From Psococerastis gibbosa (taxonomy: Eukaryota; Arthropoda; Insecta; Psocodea; Psocidae): 64,000 nt of DNA. Within the stretch, counting starts at the first letter, position 1, and each line of letters begins with the position of its first letter. A program made the translations under genes and the position numbers. The notes below the pieces were generated by a model, which was not told the origin of the DNA, made no database searches, and saw nothing but the letters and a program-made list of their open reading frames with translations. Of the stretch, positions 32,085 to 43,569 are shown one piece after another. The stretch is taken from positions 13,861,344 through 13,925,343 of the forward strand of contig OZ020487.1 in assembly GCA_963971405.1 (NCBI GenBank), in the 5' to 3' direction.

Positions 32085-33544
32085 ATTGTACTAAGAATTG
32101 AGTCCCTTGACATTCTGAAAGGGGTTCTCACGAGCTAGACAAAGAAGACGAGAATATAGCCGCCAAATGAAGTCAAAATGAGGTGCCAGAGAAACTAAAA
32201 AAATATGTAGTCCAAAGCATCGTTCATGTTCTAATTTCGGGGTAGGACTAGCCCTATAGGTGTCCTACACCAGGATACGTCCTAAGTCCTCAAGCCTTCG
32301 GTCGCGAAAACCTTCGTATTTATAGATATTGCACGATATTTTTCTAAGTAGGTAACCTTAAGTCTCTGGTAGTGCTAAAAAACGCATTAGCGTGTATTTT
32401 TATTATAGTTGAGTCCTCGATTCACTTAAATTAGGTCGTTCACGCAAAAGCGAAATTAGTAAATTCGCCGTTACAACCAAGAACTACTATAGAAACGGCA
32501 TGCGACAATTTTCTATATTTTTTTTTGGTGGGCAATCACAAAGTGCTCAATAAATTGGTCTTTACTGCTGAAACGTCATACGTGAACATGGTTTATTTTA
32601 CGTTATGTATTCCTGTTACGTGCTTCCATCGTACTTATCTTGGTTGGTAATCTCACGCCATTTTGATGTTGGCATGCCGTATTGTCAACTATTTACGGTA
32701 ATAAAAATGCCTACATCATAGCACGGAGTGATAGTCAGCCCATTATTCCGACAAGTAAATAAATAGCATTATTGGGCATACGCACGTTTCGCATTTATTG
32801 GTAATTATCGAAAAAGAAAATTAAGAAAAAACAGCCCGGGTATTTAAATGTCTCCGCTTAATGCAGTTCTTGGTCACCTATTTTTATAGTGCCTGGTTCT
32901 TGTTTCACGTGATTAAACAGTTGGGTAATTGTTCTAAAAAGAAAATCAAAGCGATTAAGGGATTCCAACCCCATGCTCCTTGCCTTTTGCAGCAATTTTT
33001 TTCCAAACTTTTTTTGATGACTAGACCTACTAAAAACCAGTAAAATATAGTAAATATTTATTCTATGCTAAAAACCGACTTCTGCGAGTTTGGAGTCCGT
33101 AGGTGGTGGAGAGTTGTATACAAAACCGAGATGGCTGGAGGAATGTTGTTGACCAAGCCATAGCCCATCAAGGGCTGTTGAGCAAGAAGGAGAAGAAGCG
33201 AAAGACTCACAAATAATTCCCAAGTAAATCGAAAAATCAATTGACTTTCAAAATTACTATGTTTGCATTATTAATTAAGGTTGCATCGTCTTCTTCTTGT
33301 TTCGTTCTTTTTTACCGGTGACCTCATGAATTGTTGAGCGTGTTTCCTGTGGTTATTCTTTAACTAGTTGAAATGGAGTTAATTATTGGGTTATTAAGCG
33401 GATAGGAGTTATTAAAGGTGTTTATTAATTATTTATGCTGCAGACTTTTGTTGACGTACGGTACATGAATATGAATAGCTATTTGTTGTGGGATTTTTCA
33501 TGCTTTTGAGGTAATTAGACCATCTGGCAATGCACATATATTTT
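32085..33544. other. Unrecognised intergenic DNA
   Basis: AT-rich; no gene, RNA or repeat recognised. Confidence 0.4.
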
Positions 33545-33632
33545 TGTGGTTTTGGCCCTAAAATCTAGCCAGTGTGAGGCTCGAACCATTTACATTTCGG
33601 GTGAAAATCCGTTCAATTCTACATGCCCTGTC
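33545..33632 (-). mobile_element. SINE family A fragment, decayed
   Basis: AGTGTGAGGCTCGAACCATT and TTTCGGGTGAAAATCCG match the box B region of family A in reverse. Confidence 0.5.
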
Positions 33633-33764
33633 ATGATAGTTTTATTTAGTTAGCTTAAGCTTTGTTGGTTTCAAGTGAAATGATTTAAACTCAACTTCAA
33701 CTATAGGATACTAATGAAACTTCAGATTATTTTTTGGTAGTGGTACCTTTTGTTTGAAAAGATA

Positions 33765-34503
33765 TTAAACGCACGCCATAGGAGTAATTTTAAGAATGTT
33801 CAAGTTAGCTACTGGGAAGACACAAAAAAACGTTACCACTGCAGCTTATTCATATCATATTGAATGCTCGTATCTTACGTCAATACTTCATTCATTTAAT
33901 AACATTCTGAAACTTCCGATAAAAAAAATTCTATTTTAGTAGTACTTTACTTTACTTTTTCGTGTCCAAGCGCGTCCAAAACTGGGCGAAATTCATAGCC
34001 GCCACATTGGCCTCCCATAGGTCTTCAGGTGTGCAGCGGTGGGGGCAAAGGCTGCACAGGAACAGATGTTCTAAATCTTGGCGCTGGCCGCATGCGCAGA
34101 GGGTGTCATTTTCATCATATTTTAGTAGTGAATGTCTACCGTTAATTGCAAAGAAATTGAACACACCATTAGGAGTATTTGTAAGAATCTTCAAGTAAGC
34201 TATATTGAGAGACCAAAAAAAAAAAAAAAACGTTACGGCGGTGGGTTATTATCATATTAAATGCTCGTATTTTACGTCAATGCTACATTCATTCAATGAC
34301 ATTCTGAGACTTTCGATGAAAAAATTCTTTTTTGGTAGTGAATGTCTACCGTTTAATTGCAAAAAAAATTGAACACACGCAATATGAGTAATTATAGGAA
34401 TGCTCAAGTCAGCTATTTTGGGAAAACAAAAAAAAAACGTTACGGCAGTGGGTTATTATCATATTGAATGCTCGTAACTTACGTCAATGCTTCATTATAT
34501 CCG
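33765..34503 (-). repeat. Three-fold repeat around a LINE tail fragment
   Basis: Segments starting near 33765, 34159 and 34371 repeat the same order: AGGAGTA-type start, poly-A then ACGTTAC, then ATTGAATGCTCGTA and ACGTCAATGCTTCATT. Between the first two lies a minus-strand LINE tail (33950-34194). Confidence 0.65.
33950..34194 (-). mobile_element. LINE C-terminal zinc-knuckle fragment
   Basis: A minus frame reads GVFNFFAINGRHSLLKYDEN then TLCACGQRQDLEHLFLCSLC, the C-x-C-x7-H-x4-C type motif that closes ORF2 in several LINE clades. Related to the insert at 41385-41825 (KCECGATQDDNHLLQCTLC). Confidence 0.65.
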
Positions 34504-34549
34504 AGAGATACATCAATATATTGTTTGACATTTTTACATGATTGATAAA

Positions 34550-34985
34550 TGAACCACTTTTTTTGGGACTTCTTGACTTAGGGAGGTTGGCTCGTCCAGC
34601 CCGGGGGGACTTTTGGCCGCTGCCACTACACCACGCCACCTCGGACGATCTTCCGCCGCTCGCTTCCAATCTCGGGTGCCGGTGGCGTGCACATCTTCGA
34701 GCACTTGGTCTCCCCATCTTAGTCTTGGCCTACCGGGACGCCTAGGGTGGTTGAAAGTGCCTTCGAAAACTAGCTTCGGCTACTTTTCCGCTTGCATACG
34801 GTGTACATGACTCAGCCATTGGATTCGACGCCCTTTTAGTTCTGATGTTATGTTCGGGGAGTCGAATAGGTCATTTATTTCGGCATTGTGTCTGATCCTC
34901 CAGACGCCGTTCACCCATCTACCGCCGAAGATAATGCGAAGCATTTTGTTCTCGAAGACTCTTAGTCTTTGGGCGTCCTTGGGAC
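34550..34985 (-). mobile_element. LINE reverse-transcriptase C-terminal fragment
   Basis: Minus-strand text RLRVFENKMLRIIFGGRWVN, GVWRIRHNAEINDLFDSPNI and GRRIQWLSHVHRMQAEK, followed after a frame change by GRPRLRWGDQVLEDVHATGT and a WRGVVAAAKSPPG-like end. This is an arthropod-style LINE ORF2 tail, 5'-truncated and abutting a GTCT-type fragment at 34978. Confidence 0.8.
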
Positions 34986-35078
34986 TTGGAACGTGTAAAT
35001 CCATTGGAATCTCGAAATCGAAAATGTCGACCATCACAAAGCTTTCCTCCGTACTACATATTGTATAAATAGGAAAGC
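34978..35078 (-). mobile_element. GTCT-type element terminal fragment
   Basis: GGGACTTGGAACGTGTAAAT, then CACAAAGCTTTCCTCCGTAC to GGAAAGCAATAAAG, matching the right end of the copies at 24295 and 39872. Confidence 0.7.
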
Positions 35079-35217
35079 AATAAAGTACCCATTAGGGTTG
35101 GGTTTTTTTTCCTTTCATGCCGATATTGAGTCTCGAATAGGTATCTTTCGTGTCATATTCTAGTTCTATACCAACTTGACTATTCCTCACCATTGTACTA
35201 ATAGTAGATGTGTGCAG

Positions 35218-36210
35218 CCAGTAGCGTAAATAACTTTTGCCCCCCCCCCCCGCAAGACCTTTGGTGTGCCCTACCTTGTGACCTTGTCGTATTATTTCAT
35301 CTTTGTTATAAATGATGGTCAATAGTAGCCAGGATTTCTTTCGGGGGTGGCTGTGATCCTATCCAGTGTATTCTTAAGAGGTTATGGTGTTACTCGTAGG
35401 CTATATATGATAGCATAGGCACGTAAAATGCTAATTTAGTGGGGGACATAGCCAGATAACATTTTGTGGATATGGGTCATGTTACCATTACGAGACGGCT
35501 TAGATTTTATAGAAATAATATTGTACGTAGGCCCTGGAGTCTCCCCCGGGGAAAAAAATCAAAATATAAGTGTAATATAGTTGGATTTTACTCATTTAAC
35601 AGCAGTGAAGTATAGATTTTTACAAAACTTGCAAAGGAATGCTTATTGATATTGAAGCAAACAGGGGCCGGGGGTCTCCCCCGGGGGAAATTTTTTGAAA
35701 AAAATAGGCCCGAAATAGTGGGGTTTTACAATTTTAACAGCAGCAAAGATTATCATTTATAGAGGAAGACATATTCATGTTACCGTACTAGATGCATTTA
35801 ATTCTCAACTTTTCATTTCGGTGGGGGGAGGGGGCTGCAGCCCAATAAGCCCCCTTGCCTACGGTCTTGGTGGAATGGGAAGAAAAAGTTTGCAGTATAA
35901 ATAATAAAATAATAATGGAAAACGTAACAGCCGCTGTCTGGTTTTGTTGGTACCTAGTGCATTCTGCTGCCACTGGTGAAGCGCAGGATTGGTTAGAAAG
36001 ATAATTTTTAGTTTTCAATGAGATGAAGTTTCTGATTTCATAATTATAGTCAACATGGATAACAAATTGATATTTAATATTTTTATTAATTAAGTAGATT
36101 TCTAAATTATCTTATTATTTTTGGGAACTGAAGTGCGCCCGCAGCAATGCTGCGCCCCCCCCCCCGCACCGCGGGGGTTAAGGGGGTGTTATTTACGCGA
36201 TTACGTTATT
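35218..36210. mobile_element. Possible composite of hAT-like non-autonomous elements
   Basis: CAGTAGCGTAAATAAC with a C-run at the left and a GTTATTTACGCGATTACG end at the right are roughly inverted, and the interior twice has GTCTCCCCCGGGG followed by A-runs. No clean target duplication was found, so the boundaries are tentative. Confidence 0.35.
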
Positions 36211-36300
36211 TATGGAGTTGATTGGGCATTATATATATTGCTTACGTTGGACATTTTTTATTTGTATTTTTTGGTGGCTTCCTTTGATCTAATAATCTTA

Positions 36301-36684
36301 GGCGCCCATTCCACCGACCGGCTAGGGCTATGTACAAAAACAGTGACGTGGTAGCAGACATTCAAGACTTAGGCGGGGTTTCCACCGACCTCGCATTGCA
36401 GAATTAATGGAAATGTTTATTTTCCTCTATGCCATAGTTAAAATTGATCAATGATCATACAGTAAAATCACAAACAAACAAACTAAAATTGAAAAATGGC
36501 GTCATGGGATATGTTAAGTACAAACATTTTAATAGATTTCTATAAAAAGAAAAATTCTAATTTCCGTCAATGTCATTTGCATTCTGCAATGCGAGGTCGG
36601 TGGAAACCCCGCCTAAGTCTTGAATGTCTGCTACCACGTCACCGTTTTTGTAAATAGCCCTAGCCGTTCGGTGGAATGGGCGTC
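36301..36684. mobile_element. Nested Harbinger-like MITE, full length
   Basis: 384 bp, outer ends GGCGCCCATTCCACCGACCG and complement, core GACGTGGTAGCAGACAT mirrored, inner palindrome with TTCCACCGACCTCGCATTGC arms. Flanked by TTA at 36298-36300 and 36685-36687, a clean 3-bp duplication. Confidence 0.9.
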
Positions 36685-36687
36685 TTA

Positions 36688-38387
36688 GAAGTGTGGCAAT
36701 ATAGTTTATTTGTCAATAAGTAAATGTATTCGTGGTTTCTTACTATATGCCTTTAGTAAGTTTAACATATCGTCAATGAAAAAAAAAAAATGAAAAAAAA
36801 TCCCGTACATTTCTATTGTCCGGGCGAGATTTAACATTTTCTCTCAGTTGTATTGGTCTTGGAGGGACTGGAGAGCACCTCCAAATTCCTATACAATGAA
36901 CTACCTTTTTTGAGTAAATTTATAAAAGCTTTCGTAGTTTCTTGTAGGGTTTGGTGGAGTGAAAAAACTCTGGAGCCTGTTCTTTCTCGCAGTTGACTGG
37001 ACAGCATGTATAGTGTTTATATTGCTGTATTAGTCTTGAAGAGCTTTCTATGAACATAAGGCGGATATTGCGGACATTTTTGATATGATTTCCGCATGAA
37101 TTGGTGACCGTTGACGAACTGGCCCTCGATGTGAACCTACAATTGTTAAATGCGATAATGAACTTGTTACGAATTTGGTTTCCTTATTTTGGGGTGCGTT
37201 TTTGCCTTGTCGCCTATTGTTTCCCCCACTGAGTAGTACTGCTACTTGTTCCTAAAAATCTTTCTCCTACCTTTTTTTAGCAGCTGAGCCAAATTTAGAT
37301 CTGTTAGAAGAACCAAACATCCCAAACCAAAAAATAAAACAGCAAAGTTGATTGCAATCAAACGCCTTGCAGGTTATTAGGTATCTTGAGACATTACCAC
37401 TGACGGATTGTAACAGGGGTGCGACAGATTTAACCAAGCATGTGCACAAGTCAACAATATCTGCAATTTTGTTCAGTGACCGGCACATCATCCCGGCAAG
37501 TGTGAGAATATGGGTTCTAATGCCGTTTCCGTCAGATTTCGCGTACCTTATTTCCTCTAATTTCTTTTTGTTATTTTGCTTAATCCATATTTTTGATCAG
37601 CGTTTCGTATGTGTCCCGTTGCCCTTGGCTGCAAAGGTGAAAGGTTACCAACCAGCTGCCGCAAATGACACTTATAAATACGGAAATTTTCAATGGAAAA
37701 TTACACCTGGGCTGTCATTTTAATGATAGGTTTAGTGGGACCCCATTACCCGATTCTGTTGTCGCGGCTGATTGGATTAGGAAAGAGTAGTGTCACGTAA
37801 CAGCCTCTAGAGAAATTAATTAATTTGGTTTCTGTTATTTTTGTGTAGTGGTAACGCGTTTTGTTACACTAGAGATAATAATGGAATGGTATGCAAGTGA
37901 TTTTATCTGGCTTACCCATTCGAAACTATATTTAAAAAGAAATGTAAATAAGTAAATATAATAAATATTCTGTCAATCTTAGACCAAATAATACTCTAGA
38001 CCCGCCATGTCAGAATTTCCGAGGGACCAACATAAAATGACATCACACACTGGCAAAAGCAGCTGCTTTTACCGGCGCGAACCTATTATTGTCAAGTTTT
38101 GTTTAATTAATTAATTGGAGTGAGAGAACATTTTTTAACTTTCGTAAAACTTGTTTAATATGCAAATACTCAATTAGAAACTTTTAACGATCAGTCCGCT
38201 ATTTTTCCAAAAAAAAACCTGTCATTCGGGTGACCAGGTTACCTAGCAACAAAGTCTATGTTGTAATCTGGGCTGTAACGTCATCCGCTGGCAAAAGATA
38301 AGTATAATGTTGCAGCCCCAACTTTCTCATGCAGTGCATCTAGATCTAGAATGCCGTGTCAAGAGTATCATTTGGTCTAAACCGCCC
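36688..38387. other. Unrecognised intergenic DNA
   Basis: No gene recognised. A weak family C repeat trace lies at about 37080-37160. Overlapping open frames at 37267-37723 show no family resemblance. Confidence 0.35.
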
Positions 38388-38390
38388 ATT

Positions 38391-38763
38391 CCACCGACCG
38401 GCTAGGGCAATTTACAAAAACGGTGACGTGGTAGCAGACACTCAAGACTTAGGCGGGGTTTCCACCGACCTCGCATTGCAGAATTGACGGAAATGTTTAT
38501 TTCCTCTATGCCATAGTAAAAATTGATCAATGATCATACAGTAAAATCACAAACAAACAAACTAAAATTAAAAAATGGCGTCATGGGATATGTTAAGTGC
38601 AAACATTTTAATTGATTTCTATAAAAAGAAAAATCCAAATTTCCGTCAATGTCATTTGCATTCTGCAATGCGAGGTCGGTGGAAACGCCACCTAAGTCTT
38701 GAATGTCTGCTACCACGTCACCGTTTTTGTAAATAGCCCTAGCCGGTCGGTGGAATGGGCGCC
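38391..38763. mobile_element. Nested Harbinger-like MITE
   Basis: Same structure as 36301-36684, flanked by TAA at 38388-38390 and 38764-38766. Its right end is followed 5 bp later by a hAT-type MITE. Confidence 0.88.
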
Positions 38764-38768
38764 TAAGG

Positions 38769-39121
38769 CAGGGGTTCTCAAAGTGTGGGTCGCGGCCCCA
38801 AAGCGTGTCGCGAAACATTTCCAAGTGGGTCGCGGCGTGGTCTCATCTGCCAGTTATACTCGTACAATAGATAGAATTGAATTGAATGACAAGTTTTTTC
38901 AATTTAAGTCATATATTTTTTCAAGATTGGCGGGAACCAAAGATATATAATAGAAATTGGCGGGAACCCCCCTTGCTCCTATTCCTGCGTACGCCCATGG
39001 ACTGTAAGGCTATTTTTTAGGAAGGAAGTCGAAGCAAAAATTGCAATGTTGAATTTATTGGGTCGCGATGCAATTTTATACCATTTAGGGGTCCGCGACG
39101 GAAAAAGTTTGAGAACCTCTG
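38769..39121. mobile_element. hAT-type MITE (CAGGGGTTCTCAAA ends)
   Basis: The ends CAGGGGTTCTCAAAGTGTGG and AAAAAGTTTGAGAACCTCTG are the well-known termini of many animal hAT elements. The flanks GCCTAAGG and GTGTAAGG form an imperfect 8-bp duplication. The interior has GGGTCGCGG motifs; no transposase. Confidence 0.8.
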
Positions 39122-39159
39122 GTGTAAGGTATAATACTAATCGCCATAGCAGACCGGCT

Positions 39160-39357
39160 GTTCGGTTAGTTAGTTGTATAGCTGTGCTAACTTGTCTAAC
39201 TATATACGAATCTTTTGAATAAGAGCATATAAGTAGAGGATTTGGAGGAGACTGCACTTGTCGGCCTTGTGGTCCAGCGGTAAAGACGACACCGGGCGTG
39301 GATCATGGGTTCAAATCCCGCCATGGCCAGTTATTCTATATCCTCTAATTTCGGTTT
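39160..39357 (+). mobile_element. tRNA-like SINE family D
   Basis: TTGTGGTCCAGCGGTAAAGA holds box A and GGGTTCAAATCCCGCC box B; the preceding AGAGCATATAAGTAGAGGAT and the following CCTCTAATTTCGGTTTGG match 7555-7745. Confidence 0.8.
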
Positions 39358-39368
39358 GGTATCACTTA

Positions 39369-39748
39369 GGCGCCCATTCCATTGACCGGCTAGGGCTATT
39401 TCCAACAACGGTGACGTGGTAGCAGACATTCAAGACTTAGGTGGCGTTTCCACCGACCTCGCATTGCAGATTGCAAATGACATTGACGGAAATGTTTGTT
39501 TTTCTTTTTATAGAAATCTATTAAAATGTTTGTAATTAACATATCCCATGAAGCCATTTTTTAATTTTAGTTTGTTCGTGATTTTACTGTATGATCATTG
39601 ATCAATTTTAACTATGGCATAGAGGAAAATAAACATTTCCGTCAATTCTGCAATGCGAGGTCGGTGGAAACGTCACCTAAGTCTTGAATGTCTGCTACCA
39701 CGTCACCGTTGTTGGAAATAGCCCTAGCCGGTCAATGGAATGGGCACC
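39369..39748. mobile_element. Nested Harbinger-like MITE
   Basis: 380 bp with ends GGCGCCCATTCCATTGACCG and complement, flanked by TTA at 39366-39368 and 39749-39751. The same subtype as 15244-15627 (CATTGACCGG ends). Confidence 0.9.
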
Positions 39749-39871
39749 TTAAAGTAACTCAGAGACTTGAAGGTTTGACTGTGTTCGTATGGTTTGGTTG
39801 GCTAGGTTGGCTTAGTAATAGAAACAAAAGTCAATATTTATTTATTTTATAGTTACTAGAATATTAAACGA

Positions 39872-40640
39872 ACCGGTCTGAGTTTACTCGAACATGCTTT
39901 CCAATTTATAAAGTAGTAGATAGACAAAATGGATAATTTCATTGTAAATAATTTCCCTATGGTAAATTTAAGATCCCTCGGACCCCCCCCCCCCCCCGAG
40001 GAATCCGGGGGTCCACCTCAATGTATTAAAAATCCCTTAAAACTCAATTGCACATTCTGGAACGAACAGACCAATATATTGTAACAGTATAGTAACAATG
40101 ACAGGGCACGCAATGTATTTTCCATAATTTCTTAAAAAAAGAATTTTTTGCCCAGAACCAAATATTTTTTTGGGAAAACAACCTGTTTGGTTTTGTTACT
40201 CTATTGAACATCGAAAACAAATCTGAAGGTAGAAATCATCGATAGAAAGGTTCCCAGAAAAATTAATTTTTAGTCATTTTTCATGAAAATTTAGTTATTT
40301 TGATTTTTTTACCCCCAGAAGCAAACTATCAAGGGGCAAGCGACCCACCGCATTTTGTTGGCATTACTAACGACTACAATACATGTGAATTTAAAAGAAA
40401 TTGTTGGAGCCGTTCTTGAGAAATAATTTTTTTAGACTTTTTTTTGGAGTTTTCATCTAAATCGACTGAGTAGTTTGACACAGACAGCACAGACAGAGCG
40501 ACAGACAGACAGACATTTCGTAGAAACCACTTTTTTGGGTTCCTGGGACCTGAAAACGTGTAAATCCGTTGAAATCTCGGTATCGAAAATTTCGACTATC
40601 ACAAAGCTTTCCTTATACTACGTAGAAATTGGAAAGCAAT
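39872..40640 (-). mobile_element. GTCT-type repeat element, long copy 2
   Basis: AACCGGTCTGAGTTTACTCG on the left, then a C-run, CTATCAAGGGGCAAGCGACC and GACAGACAGACAGACATTTC, to TACTACGTAGAAATTGGAAA on the right. Same orientation as 24295-25344. Confidence 0.72.
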
Positions 40641-40669
40641 AACAAGTGGCGACTTGTAGGGAGACGGAT

Positions 40670-40745
40670 TTGTCTTAGTGGTCAGCATACCACCCCGGCA
40701 AGGTGTAGACTTATGTTCGAATTCCGTTTTTACGTTTCTTCCGGC
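40670..40745 (+). mobile_element. tRNA-like SINE family E
   Basis: GTCTTAGTGGTCAGCATACC and ATGTTCGAATTCCG stand at tRNA-like spacing; this copy shows the uninterrupted form of 22868-23285. Confidence 0.6.
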
Positions 40746-41004
40746 TCATTAATAATGGAATTGTGTGTTTTGTAATGTAATTTAGGAGGAGCGGATATAA
40801 GTTTGAAATTTTTGTAAAGCACCACGCCCTTGTGTCATCTCCGTTCCACTCCCCTGTCATCCATTTTATATTTAGGTCATGTTGTCACGCCACGGGTCCT
40901 TTAATCTACTGTAAGTTAGTTGGAACATCTCGCAATTATAAGGTGTGGCTCCCACGAAGTCCAAGTTTTCCAGCGGTTACTTTTTTTTTATTATTATTAA
41001 AAAA

Positions 41005-41164
41005 AAGGTTAATCGCATACAAACAATTTAATGAGTGTATGCAATTGACCTCTTCAGTCGCCTCTGTAGATTAGTACCCGTGTTGAGTTACGACACGTCT
41101 CCGATCGCATGGCGTGTAAAGACTCGCACAAGTGCAAGCACGATACCACCTGGCCATCGAAGTC
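41005..41164 (-). mobile_element. SINE family B
   Basis: Reverse copy from GGTTAATCGCATACAAACAA to ACCACCTGGCCATCGAAGTC, with poly-A/T at its start. Confidence 0.8.
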
Positions 41165-41384
41165 GATTTTAGCCATGCACTGGAAAGTAATAGAAATAAA
41201 TTGGAAAGCAATAATAATTAAGCCCATCTCCCGTCATCGCTCAGCCTTTTTAAGAGGACAAGCTACGTGGAAAATGGGCACCCCAAAATTTGTTGATTTT
41301 ACACACTTTTTATTTTTTATTTAATTAACAAAGCAAGCCATTAAAAATTTGGCTCATTTAAGTTGTAGAAGACTACTTTATGCA

Positions 41385-41825
41385 TACTTACTTTACTTTT
41401 TCGTGTCCGAGGTTGAGACTCATTGAAGTTTATGGGCCCAGTGTTCTGCCACCTTGACGGCATTTTCTGTGCACTCCCAAAGGTCATCTATGGTGCAAGT
41501 AGTAGGGCAGAGGGTGCATTGAAGCAGATGGTTGTCATCTTGAGTCGCACCACATTCGCACTTGGTGTCGTCCGAGCCTAGTTGGCCCCATCTAGCTCGG
41601 TTCTTTCTAGTGGGGGCGACGCCAGTCCGCAGTTGGTTGAGGGTTGACCACGTATTCCAGGCCAGCTGGATTCCCGACGTCGTTGGTGGTCTGACTGGGA
41701 ACCAAGGTGGGGGATCGATGGATGTTGAATGTAGGAACCCCTTCCTGGACTTTAGTCTTGGCGGTGGTGGCTCATCATGCCCGTGCATGACGTGTCTGGG
41801 GTCAAAAGTCTGTTTGAAGCGTTCA
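41385..41825 (-). mobile_element. LINE C-terminal fragment inside the mariner-like element
   Basis: A minus frame reads RFKQTFDPRHVMHG, IQLAWNTWSTLNQLRTGVAP, TKCECGATQDDNHLLQCTLC and WECTENAVKVAEHW. It interrupts the left inverted repeat: mariner-type sequence ends near TTTATGCAT (41384) and resumes at ATATACCTAGTCCTGCCATA (41826), which matches the complement of 43119-43145. About 170 bp of the repeat expected here is missing. Confidence 0.7.
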
Positions 41826-41980
41826 ATATACCTAGTCCTGCCATAAGTTCTGTCCCTGCGGCATTTTGGCCACTCCTGACTGTATCTCAAGGGTTGATGC
41901 TTGTCAACCCTGGCATTATTTACATTGTTCTTTCTGCTAGTGGAATAACACCAGTTGCGGTTAAAACTTCGCCCTGTTGA

Positions 41981-43005
41981 GATGGAATGGGGTACTGATG
42001 AAAACCGTATTACCGTGATATGCCTCCACAAGTATGGTATGCCTCCTAATGACATTTTTAAAACTTTGAAGCCTTTAAAAATAACTCAAACATTTGTGTA
42101 CCGTGCAATTAATCGTTACAACGAGACTTCTAGCTTTGAAGAAGGGCCGTGATCTGGGCGTTCGAGGACTGTGAGGACTGCTAAAGCAGTTAAAGTGGTG
42201 AGGGAGCGAATTCGGAGAAATCCACTCCGAAAGCAGAAAATCATGCCAGGGAACTCGACATGTCCAAGAGGTCCATGTCATGACTTGTCAGTGACGATCT
42301 ATAGATGAAGGCCTATCGGAGATCCACAGGACACCTGCTCACTCCAGCACTACGTGCTATCAGGAGGACCAGAGCGCAGGCGTTACTTACGTGGCACGCA
42401 GCTCAAGGTCATGAGTGGATCCTTTCCACCGACGAAAAAGTTTTTGGGGTAGAAGAGGTTTACAACCGCCAAAATGACAAGGTCTATGCTCATTCATCTC
42501 GGGAAGCCAGGGAAGTTGTTTCCAGGGTGCAACGAGGTCATCACCCGTCTTCAGTGATGGTGTAGTGGGGGGTGTCGTACCAGGGGGTGACAACCCAGCA
42601 TTTTGCGAAAAAGGCGTAAAAACTGGAGCTAAAGTGTACCAGAAAGACGTTTTGGAAGGAGTATTGAAGCCTCTCAATACCAATTTGTTCAACGGGGACG
42701 ATTGGTGCTTGCAGCAAGATTCAGCGCCTGCGCACAGAGCCAAAACCACTCAGGAGTGGCTCAGAACCAAAATCCCGGATTTATTGCGACAGCAGACTGG
42801 CTCTCTGGTAGTCCAGACTTGAACCCCCTGGACTATTCATTGTGGTCAGTTTTGGAGGCCAAGGCCTGCTCAAAGCGTCACCCAAATTTGGATAGCCTGA
42901 AGCATTCCCCCATCATGGCAGCCCAAGATCTAGCTTTGGAAACCGTCCGTGCCGCAATAGATGAGTAGCCACAACGTCTTCAGGCTAGTGTTCAAAATGA
43001 TGGTG
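41981..43005 (+). pseudogene. Mariner-like transposase pseudogene
   Basis: The start region is missing or obscured: the readable part opens RPVEMEWGTDENRITVICLH and ends QRLQASVQNDGGHFEI. An N-terminal helix-turn-helix-like part, the first catalytic Asp in STDEK, the second in QQDSAPAH and the third in NPLDY are all visible but spread over three frames with internal stops, so it cannot make an active enzyme. Confidence 0.8.
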
Positions 43006-43569
43006 GACATTTTGAAATTTAGTATGTTTTATTACTTCAGTATGAATAATTCAATGTAAAAAATAATAATCGAACCATATTAAACTTTTTGATTCCTTGC
43101 ACCATGTCATAACCTTAGGGACAGAACTTATGGCAGGACTAGGTATATTTATGCATAATATAATAGGAAATATTAAATTTTTGGTACCTTAGTTCTTTCA
43201 TAAATACCAGTGGGGACTAAAATTTCATGTAATGTAAGATTTTTGAAAAAACTACAAAACCAAAAAAGTAAAAATACCCGTTTATATGATGCATGAAGTA
43301 GTCTTCTACAACTGAAATGAGCCAAATTTTTAATAACTTCCTGAGTTAATTAAATAAAAAATGAAAAGTATTTAATTTTGGGGTGCCCATTTTCTAAGTA
43401 AAAGTAGTGAGAGTGACCGGTGGGGCCATAATATCAAGATAAAGGGACATTCTTTTAACTTAACGCTTGCGGGGTTGACTGTAGGGTTTGCTATGTAGTC
43501 TTGAATGCAAAACCGTGAGTTGTACAATTACAAAGGCTCTCACGGTCGGAGTCAGATGATGAATCAGTT

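Larger units (their letters stand above)
41269..43402 (+). mobile_element. Dead DD37D mariner-like DNA transposon
   Basis: The terminal inverted repeats (AAAATGGGCACCCCAAAAT at 41277 and its complement near 43386) extend over 100 bp. The transposase region, about 41981-43005, reads EMEWGTDENRITVICLHKYG, GRSRTVRTAKAVKVVRERIR, ILSTDEKVFGVEE, WCLQQDSAPAHRA and GSPDLNPLDYSLWSVLEAK, with stops and frame changes. The second and third catalytic Asp codons (42718 and 42831) are 110 nt apart, one short of the 111 that a 37-residue spacing needs, so DD37D (maT-like) with a 1-nt loss is likely. A LINE tail lies inside the left end. Confidence 0.85.

Noticed and set aside
37267-37723. Overlapping plus and minus frames of 74-123 codons
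   Set aside because: No recognisable family, no splice or codon pattern, and flanked by unrelated AT-rich DNA.
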